The notes under the pieces: model-generated
Told to the model about the DNA's origin: nothing
Database searches by the model: none
What the model saw: the letters and a program-made list of their open reading frames with translations, nothing else
Made by a program: the position numbers and the translations under genes
From: Trichinella spiralis
Lineage: Eukaryota; Nematoda; Enoplea; Trichinellida; Trichinellidae
Length of the DNA stretch: 64,000 nt
Direction: 5' to 3'
Assembly (NCBI GenBank): GCA_000181795.3
Contig: CM012953.1
Location: 4,922,395-4,986,394, forward strand
In this document: one piece after another, positions 46,001 through 56,879 of the stretch
How the letters are laid out: the number at the start of each line of letters is the position of its first letter
How positions within the stretch are numbered: position 1 is the stretch's first letter

Positions 46001-48705
46001 AATTCAAAAAACAATTATTAATGCTTCTTGTTAATTTGTTTATGTTATTTTTAAGCGTGTCCCGATGGTTCATCACATTTTACAGATCCTTTTACTTTGT
46101 TGCCAATGCGATGCTCCGTTAACCATAATAATAATTGTCCGGCAGGTTATGGATGCATATTTAGCCAAAACTCTGGCATCTGTTGTTCTTTAAACAAAAA
46201 TGATAGTTTTGAAAAAGAAAGAGATAAATTATGTCCTGCCGGAGATCCGCTGGCTGATACCGTTAAGAGAAATTCATTTCATTATTGTTCAGAATTTGAA
46301 CAATGTCCCATCGGTTATGAGTGCACAAATACATTGAATGGATCTCTTTGTTGCCCATCTCGAGGTATGAGAAAAGTTGAGCTTATATTTTAAAATATTA
46401 CAATGATGAAACATGAATGAAATATTTTCAGAAACTGTTTGCACGCAATTATTAAACGATGGTGTCTCTTGTGAACGGCCCAGATCTGTTAATTATTTCT
46501 TTAATGTAAAGTTGGGCATTTGTCAACCATTATTTTACAAAGGTTGTGCTGGAAACGCAAATAATTTTCCAACAATGGCTGCATGTGAAAATTTTTGTTT
46601 TTCTGGTTAGTTTTCCATTATTGTCATTGTATTGCTTATATTTTTCTATGTGAGTTTAGTAAATTAATTAATGAAAAAAAATATTTTAGGAATGTGTCAA
46701 AAAGGAAATCCCGCTTTGGAAAATGGAAAATTAATCCGCTGTGATTTTTCTGATAAAGTATGTCCTTTAGAACATCGCTGTGTGCATCCAGTTTACGGTC
46801 CACCATCACTGCGAGTTTGTTGCCCAAGTGCAAGTATGGTAGTTTTTGTGACATATATATATGCATATATATATTTATTTATTTATTATTTAAGGTATAA
46901 TTTGCTCTTCTGATAAAGATGAAGGATCGTTTTGCAATGTCAACCAAATTAGTGGTTCAGTAACCCGATATTATTTCGATTTTAGTACTCGATCTTGTCA
47001 GTCATTTCAGTTCAAAGGTTGCGAAGGGAATTCGAACAACTTTGAATCGTTAAAATTATGCATGAAATTTTGCTCTGGCTTTACCACCCCTCTGTCTCCT
47101 CTGCATAGTTCCTTTACATTAAAACAGCGAAACTTCAATATCCAAAGCAATTCATTGTGTAAAATACCTGGTCATCATGTAGCACCGGGATTTTTAAACT
47201 TCAACTGTGATCCATTTGTATCATCAAGTTGTCCTGAGGGCTATTCCTGTCAAAGTTCAGTCAACAATCAAGGCTACATTTGCTGTGGAAAATCAATTAA
47301 AGAAACGACAATAGATATTGCTAAATTGAAAGGCATAAGAATTTATGACTTAAAATATTAGGTAGCTTGTATAATGTATTGTATTCAATAGGTTCTTTAT
47401 GCCCTACTGGATCTGCCGTGTATACTCAAGCAATTAACAATGAAGCTCTGAAATGCAATGTTGAACAAAACTGTCCTCATGGCTATGTCTGCTCTTACAG
47501 TCAAACTGCTCAGCAGCATTATTGTTGTTCTGTTGAATTTTCTGAAACAAGTAGAATCAAACAAATAATGAAAGTTTATTTGCTAATTTTTACTTAAATT
47601 TAGAATCAGAAGATTGCCCTTTTGGTCAACCATACATCTATTCAAACACTAATCAACCACTGTCGTGTAAACTGGAGGATGATCGCTGTCCTACGGGTTA
47701 TAGGTGTCACATATCTCCAATAACAAATGCATTGCTATGCTGCCCTGCTAATGAAGAAGGTATGCAATTTACCACTTAATAAATTTTACAAGTAAATAAT
47801 AGCATTAAAATGATTTTAGTTAATGTATAATTTATTAAATCATATCATATAGACAGTTAGAGCAAAGTTTGTTAAAAGTTTGATTATGTTATTTATGTTG
47901 AAGCTTAAATGAGAGTTAGCCATTTATATTATATTTTACAATTATTATTTTATTATTAAAATTTACCGTTTAGTACTTCACACAACTGCGAAGAATGCTT
48001 TCGCTGCAAAGACTCATTCACCACTTTCCATCTTACAAACTCTCAAACAGAAGTTTACTCCAAAAGATGGTCAAGTAATTAGTTTAACACATTCTCCAAA
48101 AATTTACAACAATGCAGTAGGTTCATCTACGCCTTGTGACACTTCGTTCAGTAATCATTTTTAATTATGAAATCAATTGAGTTATTTTAATAAATAATTT
48201 GAAATTAAGAAAAAACATACGGTCAGCAATGTTGCTCTGACGAACAGTGCCTGTACAAATGTATTGAATATAAAAGCAAGAAAATTTGCTCATGTCCGAG
48301 ACATCTTCTTTTAGACTTAACGATGGAAACTCCTCGTTGTGGTAAAAAAAGATTTAATTTACTGTTATCTGTTAAATGTCTTTTGCTATTTTTAACATAT
48401 TTTTCACAAATACAATAAAAATAAAACTTAAAATGCTATTTTATGTTTCTTTAAGTATAAATTGAATACAATTTTTGCAATCTGTTTTTTAAAATTCAAT
48501 TATATTTAAAACTTAAAAAAATGTAATTAATGGAAATCTTTTATTAAACAATATTTAAAAACTTTAAGCGAAAATAATCATTTGAAAAAATATGCTAAAT
48601 AATATTGTAAATAAACAAAAAAATTTTATATTGTTTTCAGTTTCTCGATGTGACAAACAACGAGATGGAGCATTCTGTGTGAGACAAAAATGGTTCAAAC
48701 ACTGA
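43056..48705 (+). CDS. Secreted lustrin-repeat / EB / Kunitz multidomain protein
   Basis: Seventeen exons: 43056-43077, 43293-43431, 44034-44281, 44484-44633, 44707-44904, 44996-45223, 45285-45488, 45828-45995, 46056-46364, 46432-46605, 46690-46833, 46895-47332, 47392-47550, 47604-47759, 47974-48150, 48210-48341, 48641-48705; 1036 residues. Signal peptide (MPHISYFIYIYYVAYIVAHT) split over exons 1-2. Order: cysteine-rich head, EB module (CYPVKVGDSCQIDDDC...CKCKESY), lustrin-type repeats in exons 4-9 (pattern C-P-x-G ... C-P-x-G-[YF]-x-C ... CC; exon 9 carries two), Kunitz in exon 10, lustrin in 11, Kunitz plus lustrin in 12, lustrin in 13 and 14, a Ser/Thr-rich linker in 15, EB in 16 and a short cysteine tail. 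Every intron except the second is phase 1, a mark of module shuffling. Intron 12 uses a GC donor. Such proteins are typical of nematodes; function is unknown, perhaps cuticle or protease inhibition. AATAAA at 48784. Confidence 0.88.
43671..43877 (+). CDS. Possible nested small ORF inside intron 2
   Basis: A 68-codon ORF in the 602-base intron 2 of the secreted protein gene, richer in G+C than the flanking intron. The second half, LTMVQELNNSRAFIKKHLAD then RQLIVDQLLDLSPKDKLRK, looks like two amphipathic helices. A splice acceptor (TTCAG) precedes it at about 43656 and an AATAAA follows at 43913. It could be an alternative exon, a nested gene or chance. No family recognised. Confidence 0.25.
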   Translation: MTHNNRLLLLYNRQFFNTFLLQWNSHVLTMVQELNNSRAFIKKHLADVDRQLIVDQLLDLSPKDKLRK

Positions 48706-49395
48706 CCGATTATCAATGAAGAAGATGCGGAATGAACTTTCACAATTTGAAAAGCATACAGACAAACGATGTATGCGTTTCTAAATAAATTCTAATGCTC
48801 CATAGTTGCCATAAATTATAAAATTTAGAAAATAAAAAATATCGTTATAGAAAACAAAAAGAAAAATAATTTTTAATAAAAATGTTGTTCAACATTAATT
48901 TTTATATCTAAATAATTCTAACAAACAACATGTTTTTCATTATTCATTAGTTAGTTTTGTTTTTATTTTTAAAATTTATTTTAAAGAATAGGTAATATTT
49001 TAAATTAAAAAATACTTATTAATTACTGGAAATCAAATAATTAGTTTAAATTCATGAGTTACACTAAAATGAAAATGCTTAATACAAATTGACTTTTAGT
49101 TTATAGCTTTTTTCTCTTAACAGAACCAAATTACGAACTTTACCAAACAGTAGAACCAAATAAATATGCTTTTTAAGCAAAATGTTTGCGTGTAAAAATT
49201 TTGCTGATATAACAATTTAATATTATACGAAATATGAAACTACTGTCAAAATTCATTGGATAAAAAAAAGGAAACAATTTGAAATAAAAAAAAATTTTTC
49301 TAACCCTTCAGTTAAGAATAATAAAAGCTTTTCAAAAAACATTTTCAACTTCGTAAAGTTACTTTGTTAAGCTTGTTTACAACTTAAAGTATGAC

Positions 49396-49398
<3 letters not shown>

Positions 49399-49430
<32 letters not shown>
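49399..49430. repeat. (TA)n microsatellite
   Basis: TA run of about 16 units. Confidence 0.9.
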
Positions 49431-49433
<3 letters not shown>

Positions 49434-49550
49434 CTTGCAGATATCTAAAACTGAGCTTGTTATTTGAAAAGAATTTGTATATAATTTAAAAGTAAATAAT
49501 TCAGTTATAACTAAAGAAAGTGACATTTATTTCAAAGTAACATTCACTTT

Positions 49551-49850
49551 TCATAGCAATATTAAAAGCAATGAAGCCTGAGGAGGCTTTTTGATATTGA
49601 AATTTATAATACATTGATCGGTGAGAATTGAAGCGTTGAAAACTGAAGCGGTGAGAAGGAATACTTCAATGATGACACTTGTTGATAATAATAATAAAAA
49701 GTAACTTTTTTTCAGAAATTTATTAGCAACTGCCTTTTCCCTGGTTCTGGTATTCATTGGAAAAAATGGATTCTTTGCTAATGTTGTGTAATGGATTTGC
49801 AGTCTTGCTGATCGTGTGACCACCTGCTTTTTGGTGGAGGTCAAGCTCAT
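49551..49850 (-). CDS. Doubtful 99-codon ORF
   Basis: Minus-strand ORF with a basic N-terminal half and a hydrophobic stretch (KKSYFLLLLSTSVIIEVFLL). Its ATG sits 25 bases from a MARE/AP-1-like site in a G+C-richer patch that could be a promoter. No homology recognised and no downstream exon found; it may be a first exon or chance. Confidence 0.2.
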   Translation of the reverse strand: MSLTSTKKQVVTRSARLQIHYTTLAKNPFFPMNTRTREKAVANKFLKKSYFLLLLSTSVIIEVFLLTASVFNASILTDQCIINFNIKKPPQASLLLILL

Positions 49851-49874
49851 GCTAGTAAACAGAGCAGCTGTCGA

Positions 49875-49885
49875 GCTGAGTCAGC
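49875..49885. promoter_or_regulatory. MARE/AP-1-like site GCTGAGTCAGC
   Basis: Eleven bases matching the core of the Maf recognition element (TGCTGAGTCAGCA), containing an AP-1 site TGAGTCA. Two CAGCTG E-boxes lie within 65 bases. Motif match only. Confidence 0.3.
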
Positions 49886-50925
49886 TTCAACAGATCTAGA
49901 CTAGCTTGAACAGTTGCTATCTAGACCCAGCTGCAACACTGCTCTCCAGGGGACAGAAGCATAAATCAAAGCTGCAAACCTGAAAAATAGTTAACATCAA
50001 CTGCTTCAAACCATCCTTTCATCTTTCACTTTCTGTTAGACCTGTTAAAATATTTCATGCTTCACACCATTTTTGATGAAAATTGTATTATGATCATTTA
50101 TTATTATTATTCGATTAATCAATTAATCTTAAGCTTCTGACAAGAAAAACAAACTCTTTTTTTCAAATTATATAAATTTCAAAAGTAATAAAATTTTAAG
50201 TGGTAATTAAAATTTATTTTTTTCTCTTTTCCATTTCTTAAAAATTTCTTTTCTTTTTTATTTTTCTCATTTTTTTAAAACTTACCTTGTTCCACAAGCT
50301 GTCTCTGACACGTTTGTCCGTTGACCATCTGCTACTCACTACTGGGAATTTATTTTGCCAACTGATCATAAAATAAGATGCTGCCGAAATAAACAAAGTA
50401 TTCTGGCATACATTCAAATTATCACTTTGTCATTTTATTCATTTCCTTTTTCCTTATGTAAATTTAACTTTTGCACGTATGGATTTCACAAAAATGATAA
50501 ATAAAATTACAATATTATTATTCATTAAAATCAGCAACTCTAAACAAAAAACCATATCATCATCTCTAAGAAAAACAACCATAAAGCAGTGCAAGTTATA
50601 ATATAGTACATTATATTTTAAAAAATTATTTTGTATTGTTGTTATAATATTTACTACAATAGATACTTTTGAAATATATAAAATTGAAAATAACACAAAA
50701 GAGATGAAAAAACAGAAGTTATGAGTAAAACATCACAAAGTATTTTTTAAAAATATGTATATATATGTATGTATAGTTAGATAAATAAATAAATATAGAT
50801 AGATGGACAGATAGACAAAGATAGAATGAATAAGTAATCAATGATAGACGGTCTGGATTGCAATGTAGAGTAGATGAAGATTAGTGGATGAGAGAATGTG
50901 AACTTCGGCTGTGCATGGATTAAAA

Positions 50926-51268
50926 CAAGGGTTCTCAACTGGGGAAATTTACAGATTTCTGGAGAGAATTCCGTTTTCAGATTTGTAGACTCAGAATGGC
51001 ATTCTACTGGACGTTTTTTGTCTAATAAAATGGAAAAGCCTACTATGAAAATAATTGAAGTAAATACCAATATAATAATAAATATATTTTCAATATTATA
51101 TTTGCATTATTTGGAGTCAAACAGTCTGCAAAGGGGGAATGATGTTGTGACAAACGATAAAAAAGTGCCACTAGATTAAAGAATGCTGAATTAAGACGCA
51201 AGTTAGAAGGCAGCCAGTGATGGTTTGCTAATGACCAGTCGTAACGTTCAGCTTTTTGAGAACCGTCT
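50926..51268. mobile_element. Candidate hAT-type MITE
   Basis: CAAGGGTTCTCAACTGGGG at the left and its inverted partner CAGCTTTTTGAGAACCGTC at the right share the exact inverted core GGTTCTCAA / TTGAGAACC about 330 bases apart; GGTTCTCAA is a common hAT terminal motif. No transposase inside and no clear 8-base duplication, so the call is tentative. Confidence 0.35.
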
Positions 51269-52066
51269 ATAACAAAGACATTCAACTTTGATCGTTTGCT
51301 GGCCTTGCCCGACGCATACAATACAAGCCAAAAGGCTAATTGTCAGTTGGCGTCGTTGGGATCCAATGCATGCAGCTGGTTGGAGTGTCTCAGATGACGT
51401 TTGCATCCGCTTACAAATAGAAAAGCTCAGATAGTTAAAGCTAAGTGGACCAACCCGACAGCCGTTCGGTCAAATATTGACTCGGCACACCTCATCATTT
51501 TTGCCTCAGTTTGACGCCGTCCGTTCAGTTCTATCCATCTCTGACAGCTGTCAGGCTAGGCCAAAAACACTGAAAATCACGAGGACGACTGGTTACTTTT
51601 ATTCATTTATTCAGTCAGTCTGTCTTTCAGCTGTCGGTCAGGTCGGTTGTGATTCTTCTGTTGGTGCGCAGTCAATTTGTCATTTGGTATTCAATCTTTC
51701 TTCTTTCTTATTTTACATTCTTCCTCTTCATATTCATTTCATGAATTTATATTTTAAACTTTTCTTTCATAAAATTTATTCAACCATTTATTTACTCCGT
51801 TAGTCCATTATGAAAAGATTATTTGTATTCAGCTTTTCCGTTGGTTAATTTTATTTTCCCTTTTAGCGTTTATTCTATACATATATATATATTGTAGTAG
51901 AATAATACGATCATAGTCATTTACGTGTATATTTATTTATTTTTTTTGTATGATTTTCATTTTTACTTGCACAATTACAATGGCGTCTTAAATTTCTTAT
52001 TATTTTTATCAATTAATGAATAAACGAATGAAATATTTCAGTTTTATTGTGTCAAATATTGAAAAA

Positions 52067-53315
52067 ATGGATAGAGAGCAAGATGAAAAAAGTTTTACAT
52101 CAGAAAATATGTGGTGCGGTCAGTCGACAGTGCAATCGTGTTCAATTTCTGAAGAAAGATCAATTTTATTATCCCAAGCAGCGATCATGGACGTTGTGGA
52201 AAGTTTACGTCCATCCAATGGACAACAACGCTTGACAGCGAGGCAAACTTGGCAAACCATATCCGGCTTCCAAGTTGGTCGTCGTTTCAAATCTTTCTTA
52301 GAATTTGAACAAGCATTCGATGCTTGGAAATCCAAGCATTTTCACACTTTCCGAGTGGCCAGCTCAGAAACTTTACGCTTAAAGAACGGCGTCATTGATC
52401 CAATTTTCAGATACCGGTACATAGTTTACCACTGCGCTCACTACGGTGCACCACGTGTACGAGGTAAATTATTAATTATTAATTTTTTTCTACTTTTCTT
52501 TTCTAAAGAGTATTTTCAAATACAAAACAATGAATAATAATTTGATAAATTACAACTTATCAAATGAACAAATATCATTTCAAGTTATAAGTGACAGAGG
52601 TTATTGTGGTTCTTGAAAACGGTAAAACTCTGTAAAAAGCTTTCAACAAAAATGTGAAAAATTATAACAACAGTTCTAGGTAATAGTAGTAAATTACAAT
52701 ATTGCTGGAAAAACCCAAGTGAAAGCCATGTATATGCTGAAGCTGATGAAATGAGCTTACTTTTCAGGTCTCATTCGACACCGAAAATATAATTATTTAC
52801 CCTGCGGTTGCACGGCTATGTTGCGACTTAATTACAGTTGGTCAGAGCACACTTTACGCCTAACTACTTTGCATGAAGAACATTCAGGTCATGATGTATC
52901 GGAAGAGGCTTATAAAGAATTTGCTGAAAAATCTAGGCGTTTCGGGACGAGGCAAAATCTTGCAAATGCGACTCGTCGTTTAAGTGCACAGTTGCTGCCA
53001 AATGTCTTTGCCAACTGTCAGACTGTGGAAGCGATTTTAAATCGCAGTGATAATTCTGATCAAGAAAATAATGACTCAGCAGCAGGCAAAAGTGTGGCTG
53101 ATAAATCAATGGCCGTTGTAGATGGTGAACAAGCAAATGCAGAAAAAGTAAAACCATCGTCAACACCACGAACGGACGAGGATCGTTTCCAAATGATTCA
53201 CGTTGTTTTGCAAAGCTTATGCGATGATTTGTTGGTAACTGAAGATACTCAATTAGATGAAAAGCTCACTCAACTTGCTGCTTTACATTCTCAATGGCAA
53301 GCGGTGAATTTGTAA
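52067..53315 (+). CDS. Protein with FAR1/ZSWIM-like DNA-binding domain
   Basis: Two exons: 52067-52463 and 52768-53315; 314 residues. Residues about 65-170 carry a domain opening with FKSFLEFEQAFDAWKSKHFH and followed by a C/H-rich core: YHCAHYGAPRVRG, then LPCGCTAMLRL and EEHSGHD, the pattern of the FAR1/ZSWIM3-ZSWIM9 zinc-binding fold related to MULE transposases. The C-terminal half is acidic and glutamine/serine-rich with helical segments (IHVVLQSLCDDLLV). No transposase core or SWIM finger is present, so it looks like a stand-alone, possibly domesticated DNA-binding protein. The start at 52067 has a good context (AAAAAATGG) and follows a splice acceptor (ATATTTCAG); an in-frame ATG at 52016 lies within that presumed intron. 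Confidence 0.75.
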
Positions 53316-54695
53316 ACGCCTCCATCATCTCGAAACTTTTTTTACCATCTTGAAAATTTCACACCATAAGCAATGTTATTCACCACCATCTACCACTTTA
53401 TTCTTAAAAATTACCGTAATGTTTCATTATATTTACATATGAACTTTGTACAATAGCTATATTTTATTAAGAAATTTTCCTAACTGCTTCTAACTACTTT
53501 AGCATCATTACTTTAGAAATTCTTGAAAAAGAAATGGAGAAAATGAATTAAACCGAAAGGTCTTGCTTTGTATTTTCACTAGATGATTAAATTTTAATAA
53601 TAAGCAGCGACGATTTTGTCTATAAAACTTTATGAACAGTAAAATGAAACTACAAATTATCGTAAAAATTTAATGACTTTGAAGTAAGAAATATCTGAAA
53701 ATACTTTGAAGCAAGTTTAATTTTTACAACATTAATTTATTGATCATATTTCACTTATTTTATTTTGAATTTTTTAATGAACAGCACAGAATTGAAAAAC
53801 CGTGCTCTAGAGTATTTATTTCTAATTAATATTAATAAAATTTTAGAACATCTGAACATGCTAAAGAAGGAAAAGGCTTATAAAAAATTTTTCTTCAAAT
53901 CTTCTAAACAATTTCAAACAAACTTATCCTGAAAGGTGCAAAATTTTCACTTTTAGCAAATGCTCAAGTAACTTATGCATATACATAGCTAAGAATAGGT
54001 TAAAATTGGAATTCTTCTAAACAAACGTTACTTTTATATTAATGGAGCACCACAGCTTGCTAAATACCAAAAGTAATGAAATCAAAAAATTCATTTCAAA
54101 AAATTTACATAGAAGTTCGGTTTTGTTAAACTGCTATTTGTAAAACTGTGGTGGATAAGCTCAAGAAAATACCTACTCATCTTTTGCTTGACGCTATAGT
54201 ACACTTAATTTGTTTCGGTGTCTTGAATTGACAAACATACGCGCTTCCTGCACATGATTGATTGTCTTCCAAAGTATTAGATTTTATCACACGTTTTGAT
54301 TTTTCCGGCATCAGTAAACAGGCGAATATTGTATATGTGGAACAATGCATGCAATGGGCTAAAACTTACCTACTTATCAATATTTTAATTTAAGCCGTGG
54401 TTCGGTCCAATTTTTGTCCCCAATCACCGCTAGTCAACGGAACTTCTGTGTTATAATAAATTTAGCCTTTTTGAAACGATAATTTTATTTTCATATATAA
54501 CTGAATTAAATAAAATTTGAAGTAGGTAAAAAACTTCGTTTAAATTTTTATTTGAACTTGAATTTTACAAAATAAAATTTATTACAGTATGCTTTTTGGC
54601 TTTTGTTCGTAATTGAAATGAGTTATTTTTTTTATGAAACATATTTTCAGTTATTTATTTTCTAATTTTGAAATGCTAATAATGTTTAAGAAATT
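53316..54695. other. Spacer, FAR1-like gene to PRKRIP1
   Basis: About 1.4 kb of AT-rich DNA with no recognisable gene, repeat or motif. Confidence 0.5.
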
Positions 54696-55549
54696 ATGAA
54701 TCGACGTCGTTTTCACAAAGATGACGATGACGATGACAGTTATTTACGTGGTGCGAAAACGGCAATGGATGAGCAAAGAAGAAGATTAGAAAAGCTCTTG
54801 CAAAACATTGTTAGTGATAGGAATATATTTATTGTTTTATCATGTAATTAATTATTAGGAAAAGCCTGCTTATATTCCTGAAAAGCCGAAAGAATGGAAA
54901 CCTGAACCTCCTCCTGAATTTGTTCGAAATGTAGTAGGTAAGTTCAGTCGTATAAATTTTAAACGTTGAAATGATGCATTTGAGGTTCGAGTGCTGGAGC
55001 TGGCAGTGGAGAATATCATATATATAGAAATATAAGGAAGAAGGAAAATGAAAGATTGCAGTACATTGAACAGCAGGCTATTAAAGTTAGTTATTTTTAT
55101 TTTTTGCATGTATTTGAGTTTTAAGTTTAGGAAAAATTGGACAGAGAATTTGAGGAAAGACAAGAAGAGCGAAAACGGCTTGCGGAAGCAAAAACAGCAA
55201 AAAAGCGGGCTAAAAGGCAAGAACATATAAATTATATTGACATTTTCAAGTTACAGAATATTCTGTGCTGTATAGATAAATTTTTAATGTTGATAATTGT
55301 TTATGTAATAATTGGTCAGCTTTTGCTTGTTTTGGTTAACAGAGAAATATAGAAATTATTGTTCTTTTAGGAATCGAAGAAAGTTAAATATACGATTGAA
55401 AAAAGCTGCTAAAGGTATTTTTCCTTTAAAACGAGTAGAATATAGCATATTTAATTTTAGGAAGTAAATTACAAAGCACTGCACCAGATATTTCGGAAAA
55501 TGAAGTAAAAGACACATTACCGGATTTTGAAAGCGATGTCCATCAATGA
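54696..55549 (+). CDS. PRKRIP1: PRKR-interacting protein 1, spliceosome factor
   Basis: Six exons: 54696-54809, 54859-54937, 54985-55085, 55131-55216, 55371-55414, 55461-55549; 170 residues (vertebrates about 184). PRKRIP1 is a component of the late (C*) spliceosome. Recognition: IPEKPKEWKPEPPPEFVRNV, then GSSAGAGSGEYHIYRNIRKK, the family signature, then a long charged helix (EFEERQEERKRLAEAKTAKK) and a basic tail RNRRKLNIRLKKAAK. The N-terminus carries an acidic DDDDDD run. Intron 4 is best modelled with a GC donor (AAAAG|GCAAGA); a GT donor at 55250 is also in frame but inserts eleven non-conserved residues. Intron 1 has donor GTTAGT. AATAAA at 55628. Confidence 0.93.
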
Positions 55550-56392
55550 ACAGAGCTTTACGTGTGAAAATTTTAAAGAGATAATGCAATGCTGCACATA
55601 TCCAATGTATTATTGTTGTTAAATTTTAATAAAGTTTATGTATTCATGAAAAGTGAATACAAATGATTGATTTATTACAATGAGTACAATAAATTTACAA
55701 TATTAATTGACAAACTTATGTAATATAAAAGAAATTGGGTGCAGAATAAAGGGTAGAGAGGAGAAGAGTGTATTCTGCAAGGATAGGATGCGTTTTATCT
55801 GAAATTTTTTCATTTCGAAAGTCTTGTTGAATTGCACTGAACGAAATGCTTGATTTTTAACAGATTAGCATTTGTGATAGCTTGTGTTGCGTAAATCAAA
55901 ATTTCTTGTAAAATGTAATTTATTAATTAATTATAATTGAATTTAGATATAATGTTTGACTCCAAGCAAACTAGCTGAAAACACGAAATAAATGTGAAGC
56001 AGTTTCTAAATTTACTGCATGACAAATGAAGAAATGCTATTTTCAATTCTTTTTTATACGGTTTACATAAACAAGAAAATTAATTGCGGCGTTCATTTAC
56101 AGCACAAATAGCGGCCTGGTGGAGCAGCTAAGCGCGCAATTGAGAAACATTATAATCATCATTAAACAAGCAGAAATTATCTGGCTTGGCTTTCAAAATT
56201 ATCTAATGCATTTTTGGTAATCTCACTTTTCGTTTACATTTTACTACAGTCTATTATTTAACCCTCTGATGGATTGTTGGCGCTATCTACGCTTTTGGAT
56301 TCTTGTGATCGAATTGTCCCCACGTTAGAAAAATACGTATAAAAAAGCCTAAATAATCTCAATTCCTTGTAAATTTTTTTCAGCAGACAGTA
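55550..56392. other. Spacer after PRKRIP1
   Basis: About 840 bases, including the PRKRIP1 poly(A) signal and a purine-rich patch near 55745-55775. A G+C-richer stretch at 56090-56130 might be an exon of the small ORF that follows, but I cannot join it. Confidence 0.4.
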
Positions 56393-56629
56393 TTGATCCC
56401 TTCAGGCAGAGCATATCAATTTTGGCATGTAATGTTTGTTAGCAATGCAAGTGTTCATGTGCTCTTGATGCTTGTCATAATTATTTTTTGCTGTCGATTC
56501 TGTTGTCGTGTTGGTAGATTTTTAAAAATACGTCCTGTTGTACGTATAGTTAATAAGACAAAAAACAATGAACTTTTCAATGACTGTAAAAATCAACAAG
56601 AAAAAATGAATTACTATTCTGATGTATAA
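56393..56629 (+). CDS. Possible exon of a small single-pass membrane protein
   Basis: Open frame ending at 56629, preceded by a strong acceptor (TTTTTTTCAG, near 56383), so it is more likely a last exon than a whole gene. It encodes one hydrophobic span (VHVLLMLVIIIFCC) followed by a cysteine/arginine-rich juxtamembrane segment (CRFCCRVGRF) and a polar tail. No family recognised and no upstream exon identified. Confidence 0.3.
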   Translation: MIPSGRAYQFWHVMFVSNASVHVLLMLVIIIFCCRFCCRVGRFLKIRPVVRIVNKTKNNELFNDCKNQQEKMNYYSDV

Positions 56630-56879
56630 TTTGAAAACTGAGCAGAATTTAAATATGGTAATTTTTTATAAGCAGAAATTGATGCGAAAATACCACTAAA
56701 AATGATGGCAACCTGTAAAGTTTCTGGGTTGGTGATCGGGGTTGTTTTTAGTATCTGCATTAACTTTGATACACTCGGTTTGCACATTATAAACTGTTCG
56801 AAATTTCAACAATGCAGCAGTATCTACAATAGCTTGGTACACAGACGGCAGTATATTTCTATCCAAATAGTTATCTGCA

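Larger units (their letters stand above)
48706..52066. other. 3.3 kb intergenic region with scattered repeats
   Basis: AT-rich up to 49.8 kb, then a G+C-richer patch (49.8-50.0 kb) with CAGCTG E-boxes and a MARE-like site, a candidate small transposon at 50.9-51.3 kb and a G+C-rich promoter-like stretch at 51.35-51.67 kb upstream of the FAR1-like gene with repeated GTCGGTC/GTTCGGTC words. No secure gene. Confidence 0.45.
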
